From Panagrolaimus kolymaensis (Eukaryota; Nematoda; Chromadorea; Rhabditida; Panagrolaimidae), in assembly GCA_028622995.1 (NCBI GenBank), contig JAJQJQ010000018.1:2170001-2234000 (forward strand): a stretch of 64,000 bases of DNA. The letters are read 5' to 3'. Numbering within the stretch: position 1 is the stretch's first letter; every line of letters begins with the position of its first letter. Positions 54,301-63,836 of this stretch are shown here, piece after piece. Position numbers and translations under genes: made by a program. A model generated the notes under the pieces. The model was given only the letters and a program-made list of their open reading frames with translations, did not search any database and was not told the DNA's origin.

Positions 54301-55101
54301 TTTGATTAAAAAACAAAAGGATAAAACATACGATATCATGTGCAGAAAGATGTTGACAATCATCGTCATCGATTACAATATCATCGGTTTCTTTAGCACC
54401 TTCTTCGAAAACAGCTGAGGCTTGTGAATGAAATACCTGAAAAATAAATGAAATAAGACTTTGAAAGAAAAAGGATTGCAAGTAAATGGTTTGACTATAA
54501 AACAAAAGAAAAAACATACGATATCATGTCCATGTTCATGTTGACAATCATCGTTATCATCAAATTTGTAAGCATTAGCTACTTTATGTTCGGTATCAGC
54601 AAGAGCATTACGTTTTGCATTAGGTTCAAGTACATCTTCATTAGCTCGTCGTTTGATAGCAGCAGTTCGAGTTGTTGGTGAAGCTGTTTGATCAAGTTCA
54701 TTATCAGTTGATTGAATAGCTCGTTTATCCTGAATAATATAATAATTAAGCAATTGAAAGAAAAGCATTTTGAGGAAAAGCATCTCAAGCAAAAGTTAAT
54801 AAACAACAAATACGCAAGGTGAAGCAACTAAAGGCTAACTGCAGAAGGTTAAGAAAAAAACAAATAACAAAAAAATAACGCTTACAATAATATGTTCAGA
54901 TTCATGTGAATTTTGTGCTTCAGTTGTATCCATAGCTTCACCATTTATCGTTGCTGTTGTAGTTGTTGGTTGTGGAGCAGTTGAAGGTGTTGTTGAATCA
55001 TTTGATGGTCTTCTTCGAGCTTCTTCTTGAGTTCTCACTTTTCTTTTTGCCGTTGCATCTCTAGCTTTTGTTGCAGATGATTTCTTCCTTTTTGGTGGCA
55101 T
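48362..55101 (-). CDS. Helitron Rep-PIF1 helicase with N-terminal Ulp1-like protease
   Basis: Starts at 55101 (MPPKRKKSSATKARD, nuclear-signal-like). Exons: 55101..54886, a 21-nt micro-exon 54834..54814, 54729..54520, three 105-nt exons (54436..54332, 54247..54143, 54058..53954) and the final 53869..48362, all phase 0, giving about 2089 aa. Order of domains: acidic repeats; a cysteine protease of Ulp1/C48 type with His in NHWTLLAIHV, Asp in YYDTL, and Gln and Cys in QRDGFNCG (about 53264-53497); a Cys-rich finger (CHYCNAFLFHCESLGGCC); the HUH endonuclease motif GMPHLHMLL (near 51285) with catalytic tyrosines in YLYKYIFKG (near 50828); and a PIF1-family helicase with Walker A GSGGTGKT (near 49720), IIWDES, GGDFKQLLPV and NKSQGQTL. 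The 5.5-kb last exon has no stop or frameshift, so the element looks recent and possibly active. Confidence 0.92.
53870..54519 (-). repeat. Tandem 189-bp exon-intron units inside the Helitron gene
   Basis: Acceptor positions 53870, 54059, 54248 and 54437 are exactly 189 bp apart. Each unit is a 105-bp exon plus an 84-bp intron (83 bp in the oldest copy) with the same GTATGTTTT donor and TTTTTCAG-like acceptor. Intron variants alternate b-a-b-a, so the last duplication was of a 378-bp dimer. Each exon encodes 35 residues containing TDDIVIDDDDCQH and ending in HDI. Confidence 0.95.
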
Positions 55102-55660
55102 CGTTGTTAAATGATTACTAAAAAACAAAAAATAAAAGAATCTCAAGGAAAAAAATATCACGGAAAAAACATTATCCAAAATAAAAATGTTTGACGAAAA
55201 AAATATGCGAAAATAAAGCGCCTTCAAAAGCGTGTGATGAAGAAAAAAAATTGCAGCAGTCAAGCGCCTTCACCATAGTTCCGCTCTCCCAAAGCGAAAA
55301 ACGCAGGTTGCGAAAAAAATTTTATTTTTTGGAAAAAATTTGACATCGAAAAACATGCTCGCCTAACTTTTCTGAGAAGCCCAGAAACTTTTATTCAAAA
55401 TCTAAAAGCAAAATCAAATTCGTCATATATCGGTACTATTACTGACGGAAAGTTTCAGCCATTTTCCGAGGATAGAAAAAAAGTTTTAGTCAAAAAACAT
55501 GTTTTTTTGGTCAAAAAAAATTTTCATATTATTTGAGAATTGTTGACTATATAATGATCCCCATAGTCTACGGATTCAGAATCTGTAAAAAAAATTGATA
55601 TATACGTAGCCGGAAAAATCAGGATGGAGAAACCCCTCTTACTTTTTTGTGTAAAGAGAA
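55102..55660. other. Helitron 5' flank, distantly related to satellite unit
   Basis: From about 55263 the plus strand (CGCCTTCACCAT, later AACTTTTATTCAAAAT, AAAATCAAATTCGTCATAT, AAAAAAAGTTTTAGTCAAAAAAC) aligns by eye with 63429-63680 in the array (CGCCTTCCACCAC and so on). The spacing is the same and the sequences are clearly diverged. The 55102-55262 part is unrelated to the array and probably holds the Helitron promoter and 5' UTR. Confidence 0.6.
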
Positions 55661-57428
55661 CCAGTGACACGGGATCCACGTATATTAATATAGGCACATA
55701 GATAAAGGAAATTGAGCGCTTCATTTTGATACCAAACATGTATAGTAAAAGAATGAAAGGGGCGCTTCGCGCCCCTTGAAGTGACGAATTTGTTCCATCA
55801 ACCCAAAGATCCATCAACCCAAAGATAAATCAACACAAAGATCCATCAACCAAAAGATCCATCCACTTAAGGATCCCGAGAAATACACCCAAAACAGTAA
55901 AGAGATCCATAAAAATCCACCTAAAGATACATCCACCTTAAGATCGATCAACAAAAAGATCGATCAACCTTAGTCAAATATCCACCCGAAGCTCTCCTAA
56001 TATCCACGAAAATCCACCGAAAACAGTTGAAAGATCCATGGAAATTCACCCAAGGATCATTCAAATTACGCGGAAGGATCTATCATAACCCACCCGAAGA
56101 TCCATAAAAATCAACCCGGGGATCATTCAAAATCAATCCAAGAATTTTTCTAAATCAACTGAAAGAACGGTAAAAATCCATAAAAATCCACTCACAGATC
56201 CATAAACCCAAAATTCATAAACACAAAAACCATCGAAAATCCACCCAAAGATCGATCAACCAAAAGATCCAAGATTCTCCACCCGTGGATCCTGATGCTC
56301 TTCAAAAGTCCATTAAAATCCACCAAATACAATAAAAAGATCTATTAAAGTCCACCCAAACCATTGAAATCCATCCAAAAATCTTTTAAAATCCACTCAA
56401 AGATCGATAAAAATCCACCCAAAAATCCATAAAAAATCCACCCGAGGATCCATCATAATCCACCAAAAGGTATATAAAGATCCATCCAAACATCCATTTC
56501 CCAAAAGATCAATAAAACAAAAGATCGATCAACCTTTGTCAAATATCCACCCGAAGCTCTTCTAATATCCACCAAAAGATCCATGAAAATCCACTAAAAA
56601 CAATTAAAAGATCCATAAAAATTCACCAAAACATGAGAGAAAATCCACACAAACCATCTCTGCTCTCTACCTAAACTGCTCTAATATTAACCAAATTCAC
56701 TTGAAGATCCAAATTTATCCACCATTTTGTAAGTAAAACAATTATTTATGTAAATTTTTCAACCAAATTTGAATAATTAAATATGCAAAAATTTATTTAA
56801 AACCCTTTTAAAAATAATTTTCATTGTTTTATAATTGTTTGGGGTCAAAAATATAAAAAATATGCTAATTTTCCATAATTATCCATATATTTATTAACCA
56901 AATATACCCAAAAATTATTTTTATAATTAATTATAATATTCCCCTCCATTTTATAGTTAAAGAAATTCAAAAAAATAATTTACATCTCCTATGTTTCGAA
57001 CTTTCTTCCACCTATCAATCCACCGCCTTCCACCACTGAGCAAATGCGACAAACGAAGGGAAAATGCATGTTGCAAAAAATTTTCATTGATTTTTTGAAA
57101 AAAAAAATTGGACCTTAAAATAATTTTGTGCAGAAGATTTTGAAATACCCAGAGGTTTTATTGGAAAAACGGCAAGGAAAATCAAATTCCATATATATTT
57201 TTACATGTCGTTACAAAAGTTCATAGTTAAACCATTGGATGGAAAAAAAGTTTTAGTCAAAATACTGTGATTTTCGCGAAAAACTTTAAATTATGCTAAT
57301 TAATCGTTAAAAAGCCAAGATATTATGATAAATAGCATTAAATAATGATATATAAGTATATTTGAGATAGTTACTAACCACTTTAATAGGATGGGAACCT
57401 CCCATAAATTTTTATGTGTTTAGAGGAA
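55661..57428 (+). repeat. Satellite unit A, 1768 bp
   Basis: Box to box. It has a GTATATTAATATAGGC-type link, a hairpin at 55757-55777, about four irregular 16-mers, degenerate repeats to about 56730, then the AT-rich unique part. It is nearly identical to unit D. Confidence 0.92.
55757..55777. repeat. Perfect GC-rich hairpin (first of five)
   Basis: AAGGGGCGC-TTC-GCGCCCCTT: 9-bp perfect stem and 3-nt loop in an otherwise AT-rich region. It is repeated at 57525-57545, 59715-59735, 60749-60769 and 62528-62548 with stem and loop unchanged. A conserved GC-rich hairpin is typical of Helitron and Helentron 3' ends. Confidence 0.95.
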
Positions 57429-59607
57429 CCAGTGACACGGGATCCACGTATATTAATATAGGCACATAGATAAAGGAAATTGAGCACTTCATTTTGATAC
57501 CAAACATGTATAGTAAAAGAATGAAAGGGGCGCTTCGCGCCCCTTGAAGTGACGAATTTGTTCCATCAACCCAAAGATCCATCAACCCAAAGATCCATCA
57601 ACCCAAAGATCCATCAACCCAAAGATCCATCAACCCAAAGATCCATCAACCCAAAGATCCATCAACCCAAAGATCCATCAACCCAAAGATCCATCACCCC
57701 AAAGATCCATCAACCCAAAGATCCATCAACCCAAAGATCCATCAACCCAAAGATCCATCAACCCAAAGATCCATCAACCCAAAGATCCATCAACCCAAAG
57801 ATCCATCAACCCAAAGATCCATCAACCCAAAGATCCATCAACCCAAAGATCCATCAACCCAAAGATCCATCCACTTAAGGATCCCGAGAAATACACCCAA
57901 AACAGTAAAGAGATCCATAAAAATCCACCTAAAGATACATCCACCCTAAGATCGATCAACCAAAAGATCGATCAACCTTAGTCAAATATCCACCCGAAGC
58001 TCTCCTAATATCCACCAAAATATCCACGAAAATCCACCGAAAACAGTTGAAAGATCCATGGAAATTCACCCAAGGATCATTCAAATTCCGCGGAAGGATC
58101 TATCATAACCCACCCGAAGATCCATAAAAATCAACCCGTGGATCATTCAAAATCAATCCAAGAATTTTTCTAAATCCACTCAAAGAACGGTAAAAATCCA
58201 TAAAAATCCACTCACAGATCCATAAACCCAAAATCCATAAACACAAAAACCATCGAAAATCCACCCAAAGATCGATCAACCAAAAGATCCAAGATTCTCC
58301 ACCCGTGGATCCTGAAGCTCTTCAAAAGTCCATTAAAATCCACCAAATACAATAAAAAGATCTATTAAAGTCCACCCAAACCATTGAAATCCATCCAAAA
58401 ATCTTTTAAAATCCACTCAAAGATCGATAAAAATCCACCCAAAAATCCATAAAAAATCCACCCGAGGATCCATCATAATCCACCAAAAGGTATATAAAGA
58501 TCCATCCAAACATCCATTTCCCAAAAGATCAATAAAACAAAAGATCGATCAACCTTTGTCAAATATCCACCCGTAGCTCTTCTAATATCCACCAAAAGAT
58601 CCATGAAAATCCACTAAAAACAATTAAAAGATCCATTAAAGTTAACCGAAAACAGTTGAAAGATCTATGGAAATCAACGCAAAGATCCTTTTAAAATAAT
58701 CCCACTTTTCCCTAAAATCTATCTAAAGATCCGTTGAAATCCATCTTTACCCCCTTAATTATCCACCCAAAGATAAAATCCACCAAAAGATCCATAAAAA
58801 TTCACCAAAATATGAGAGAAAATCCACACAAACCATCTCTGCTCTCTACCTAAACTCCTCTAATATTAACCAAATTCACTTGAAGATCCAAATTTATCCA
58901 CCATTTTGTAAGTAAAACAATTATTTATGTAAATTTTTCAACCAAATTTGAATAATTAAATATGCAAAAATTTATTTAAAACCCTTTTAAAAATAATTTC
59001 CATTGTTTTATAATTGTTTGGGGTCAAAAATATAAAAAATATGCTAATTTTCCATAATTATCCATATATTTATTAACCAAATATACCCAAAAATTATTTT
59101 TATAATTAATTATAATATTCCCCTCCATTTTATAGTTAAAGAAATTCAAAAAAATAATTTACATCTCCTGTGTTTCGAACTTTCTTCCACCTATCAATCC
59201 ACCGCCTTCCACCACTGAGCAAATTTGACAAACGAAGGGAAAATGCATGTTGCAAAAAATTTTCATTGATTTTTTGAAAAAAAAAATTGGACCTTAAAAT
59301 AATTTTGTGCAGAAGATTTTGAAATACCCAGAGGTTTTATTGGAAAAACGGCAAGGAAAATCAAATTCCATATATATTTTTACATGTCGTTACAAAAGTT
59401 CATAGTTAAACCATTGGATGGAAAAAAAGTTTTAGTCAAAAAACTGTGATTTTCGCGAAAATTCACATATTATGCAAATTAATTGTTAAAAAGCCAAGAT
59501 ATTATGATAAATAGCATTAAATAATGATATATTATTAGTTTTGAGATAGTTACTAACCACTTTAATAGGATGGGAACCTCCCATTAATTTTTCTGTGTTT
59601 AGAGGAA
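57429..59607 (+). repeat. Satellite unit B, 2179 bp, with long 16-bp array
   Basis: Same link type as A, hairpin 57525-57545, then about 19 perfect or near-perfect copies of the 16-mer (57563-57870). It also carries about 170 bp of degenerate repeat around 58630-58800 that is absent from A and D. Confidence 0.92.
57563..57870 (+). repeat. 16-bp minisatellite, about 19 copies
   Basis: Unit CCATCAACCCAAAGAT, each containing GATC across the junction. Only one copy shows a change (CCATCACCCC). Such homogeneity points to recent expansion. Three units (48 bp) make one reading-frame cycle, which explains the artefactual 109-codon ORF. Confidence 0.97.
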
Positions 59608-60652
59608 CCAGTGACACGGGATCCACATATGTTTTTAAAAAAAATATATAAATTAAAATAGATAAGAATGAGCTCTTCATTTTGATACCAAATATGTAGT
59701 AAGGAGAATGAAAAAAGGGGCGCTTCGCGCCCCTTGAAGTGGAAGTTATCATCCATCCACCCAAAGATCCATCAACCCAAAGATCCATAAACCCAAAGAT
59801 CCATCAACCCAAAGATCTATCAACCCAAAGATCCATCAACCCAAAGATCTATCAACCCAAGGATCCATCAACCCAAAGATCTATCAACCCAAGGATACCG
59901 AGAAATCCACCCAAAGATCCATCAACCCAAAGATCCATCAACCCAAAGATCCATCAACCCAAAGATCCATCAACCCAAAGATACCGAGAAATCCACCCAA
60001 AACAGTAAAGAGATCCATAAAAATCCACATAAAGATACATCCACCCTAAGATCGATCAACCAAAAGTTCGATCTACCTTAGTCAAATATCCACCCGAAGC
60101 TCTCCTAATATCCACCAAAATATCCACGAAAATCCACCGAAAACAGTTGAAAGATCCATGGAAATTCACCCAAGGATCATTCAAATTCCGCGGAAGGATC
60201 TATCATAACCCACCCGAAGATCCATAAAAATCAACCCGTGGATCATTCAAAATCAATCCAAGAATTTTTCTAAATCCACTCAAAGAACGGTAAAAATCCA
60301 TAAAAATCCACTCACAGATCCATAAACCCAAAATCCATAAACACAAAAACCATCGAAAATCCACCAAAAGATCGATCAACCAAAGATACATTACCCCAAA
60401 TTTGGTCAAAAACATTAAAAATATGCTAATTTTTCGATAAATATCGCTTTTTTATTATTCTAATTATGTTATAAAATTAGCATAAATTATTTTAATAATA
60501 TTTCCCTCCACATATTATGCAAATTAATTGTTAAAAAGCCAAGATATTATGATAAATAGCATTAAATAATGATATATTATTAGTTTTGAGATAGTTACTA
60601 ACCACTTTAATAGGATGGGAACCTCCCATTAATTTTTCTGTGTTTAGAGGAA
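59608..60652 (+). repeat. Satellite unit C, 1045 bp, truncated
   Basis: Link of the CATATGTTTTTAAAA type, hairpin 59715-59735, short 16-mer arrays to about 59985, then degenerate repeats. At about 60512 the sequence jumps from the CCCTCCA segment into CATATTATGCAAATTAATTG, which normally lies about 90 bp before a box. Most of the unique part is therefore deleted. Confidence 0.9.
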
Positions 60653-62420
60653 CCAGTGACACGGGATCCACGTATATTAATATAGGCACATAGATAAAGG
60701 AAATTGAGCGCTTCATTTTGATACCAAACATGTATAGTAAAAGAATGAAAGGGGCGCTTCGCGCCCCTTGAAGTGACGAATTTGTTCCATCAACCCAAAG
60801 ATCCATCAACCCAAAGATAAATCAACACAAAGATCCATCAACCAAAAGATCCATCCACTTAAGGATCCCGAGAAATACACCCAAAACAGTAAAGAGATCC
60901 ATAAAAATCCACCTAAAGATACATCCACCCTAAGATCGATCAACAAAAAGATCGATCAACCTTAGTCAAATATCCACCCGAAGCTCTCCTAATATCCACG
61001 AAAATCCACCGAAAACAGTTGAAAGATCCATGGAAATTCACCCAAGGATCATTCAAATTACGCGGAAGGATCTATCATAACCCACCCGAAGATCCATAAA
61101 AATCAACCCGGGGATCATTCAAAATCAATCCAAGAATTTTTCTAAATCAACTGAAAGAACGGTAAAAATCCATAAAAATCCACTCACAGATCCATAAACC
61201 CAAAATTCATAAACACAAAAACCATCGAAAATCCACCCAAAGATCGATCAACCAAAAGATCCAAGATTCTCCACCCGTGGATCCTGATGCTCTTCAAAAG
61301 TCCATTAAAATCCACCAAATACAATAAAAAGATCTATTAAAGTCCACCCAAACCATTGAAATCCATCCAAAAATCTTTTAAAATCCACTCAAAGATCGAT
61401 AAAAATCCACCCAAAAATCCATAAAAAATCCACCCGAGGATCCATCATAATCCACCAAAAGGTATATAAAGATCCATCCAAACATCCATTTCCCAAAAGA
61501 TCAATAAAACAAAAGATCGATCAACCTTTGTCAAATATCCACCCGAAGCTCTTCTAATATCCACCAAAAGATCCATGAAAATCCACTAAAAACAATTAAA
61601 AGATCCATAAAAATTCACCAAAACATGAGAGAAAATCCACACAAACCATCTCTGCTCTCTACCTAAACTGCTCTAATATTAACCAAATTCACTTGAAGAT
61701 CCAAATTTATCCACCATTTTGTAAGTAAAACAATTATTTATGTAAATTTTTCAACCAAATTTGAATAATTAAATATGCAAAAATTTATTTAAAACCCTTT
61801 TAAAAATAATTTTCATTGTTTTATAATTGTTTGGGGTCAAAAATATAAAAAATATGCTAATTTTCCATAATTATCCATATATTTATTAACCAAATATACC
61901 CAAAAATTATTTTTATAATTAATTATAATATTCCCCTCCATTTTATAGTTAAAGAAATTCAAAAAAATAATTTACATCTCCTATGTTTCGAACTTTCTTC
62001 CACCTATCAATCCACCGCCTTCCACCACTGAGCAAATGCGACAAACGAAGGGAAAATGCATGTTGCAAAAAATTTTCATTGATTTTTTGAAAAAAAAAAT
62101 TGGACCTTAAAATAATTTTGTGCAGAAGATTTTGAAATACCCAGAGGTTTTATTGGAAAAACGGCAAGGAAAATCAAATTCCATATATATTTTTACATGT
62201 CGTTACAAAAGTTCATAGTTAAACCATTGGATGGAAAAAAAGTTTTAGTCAAAATACTGTGATTTTCGCGAAAAACTTTAAATTATGCTAATTAATCGTT
62301 AAAAAGCCAAGATATTATGATAAATAGCATTAAATAATGATATATAAGTATATTTGAGATAGTTACTAACCACTTTAATAGGATGGGAACCTCCCATAAA
62401 TTTTTATGTGTTTAGAGGAA
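60653..62420 (+). repeat. Satellite unit D, 1768 bp, near-identical to unit A
   Basis: Hairpin 60749-60769. Over the whole box-to-box length I find only isolated single-base differences from unit A (for example CACCTTAAG in A and CACCCTAAG in D). Confidence 0.92.
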
Positions 62421-63836
62421 CCAGTGACACGGGATCCACATATGTTTTTAAAAAAAAAATATAAATTAAAATAGATAAGAATGAGCTCTTCATTTTGATA
62501 CCAAATATGTAGTAAGGAGAATGAAAAAAGGGGCGCTTCGCGCCCCTTGAAGTGGAAGTTATCATCCATCCACCCAAAGATCCATCAACCCAAAGATCCA
62601 TAAACCCAAAGATCCATCAACCCAAAGATCTATCAACCCAAAGATCCATCAACCCAAAGATCTATCAACCCAAGGATCCATCAACCCAAAGATCTATCAA
62701 CCCAAGGATACCGAGAAATCCACCCAAAGATCCATCAACCCAAAGATCCATCAACCCAAAGATCCATCAACCCAAAGATCCATCAACCCAAAGATCCATC
62801 AACCCAAAGATCCATCAACCCAAAGATACCGAGAAATCCACCCAAAACAGTAAAGAGATCCATAAAAATCCACATAAAGATACATCCACCCTAAGATCGA
62901 TCAACCAAAAGTTCGATCTACCTTAGTCAAATATCCACCCGAAGCTCTCCTAATATCCACCAAAATATCCACGAAAATCCACCGAAAACAGTTGAAAGAT
63001 CCATGGAAATTCACCCAAGGATCATTCAAATTCCGCGGAAGGATCTATCATAACCCACCCGAAGATCCATAAAAATCAACCCGTGGATCATTCAAAATCA
63101 ATCCAAGAATTTTTCTAAATCCACTCAAAGAACGGTAAAAATCCATAAAAATCCACTCACAGATCCATAAACCCAAAATCCATAAACACAAAAACCATCG
63201 AAAATCCACCAAAAGATCGATCAACCAAAGATACATTACCCCAAATTTGGTCAAAAACATTAAAAATATGCTAATTTTTCGATAAATATCGCTTTTTTAT
63301 TATTCTAATTATGTTATAAAATTAGCATAAATTATTTTAATAATATTTCCCTCCATTTTATAGTTAAAGATATTCAAAAAAATTATTTACATCTCCGCGG
63401 TTTCGAACTTCCATCAACCTTTCAATACACCGCCTTCCACCACTGAGCAAGTGCGACAAAGGAAGGGAAAATGCATGTTGCAAAATTTTTTCATCGATTT
63501 TTGAAAAAAAAAAATGGTACCTTAATAATGCAAACGGGGCCAACTTTTCTCTAAGCCCAATAACTTTAGTTAAAATATAAAAAGGAAAATCAAATTTGTC
63601 ATATTCTGAAGTTCTGCACCTCCTAGTTTCATAGTTAAACCATTGAATGGAAAAAAAGTTTTAGTCAAAAAACTGTGATTTTCGCGAAAAACTTTAAATT
63701 ATGCTAATTAATCGTTAAAAAGCCAAGATATTATGATAAATAGCATTAAATAATGATATATAATTAGTTTTGAAATAGTTACTAACCACTTTAATAGGAT
63801 GGGAACCTCCCATAAATTTTTCTGTGTTTAGAGGAA
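62421..63836 (+). repeat. Satellite unit E, 1416 bp
   Basis: C-type link, hairpin 62528-62548, 16-mers to about 62826 (two more copies than unit C), then the C-type segment. That is followed by a more diverged unique part (63360-63830) that is the closest match to the Helitron 5' flank. Confidence 0.9.

Larger units (their letters stand above)
48088..55262 (-). mobile_element. Autonomous Helitron (rolling-circle transposon), ends approximate
   Basis: The element is defined by its single large Rep-helicase gene (48362..55101, minus strand). Ends are not proven. On the left a minus-strand motif GTGTCACT followed by CCTAAA lies near 48090-48100. It is preceded by an A/T inverted repeat (TTTTTTTG-T-CAAAAAAA, about 48114-48130), resembling a Helitron 3' hairpin plus CTRR end. 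On the right, sequence beyond about 55263 becomes distantly similar to the satellite units, so the element may end there or the satellite units may derive from it. Helitrons make no target-site duplication, which makes the boundaries hard to fix by eye. Confidence 0.7.

Noticed and set aside
57563..57870. CRISPR-like array of short direct repeats
   Set aside because: The 16-mers are directly adjacent with no spacers, and the surroundings are eukaryotic intron-bearing genes.
57549..57878. 109-codon ORF with repeating KIHQPKDPSTQRSINP
   Set aside because: It is only the translation of the 16-bp minisatellite; similar ORFs appear at 59739 and 62552. No splice, start context or family support.
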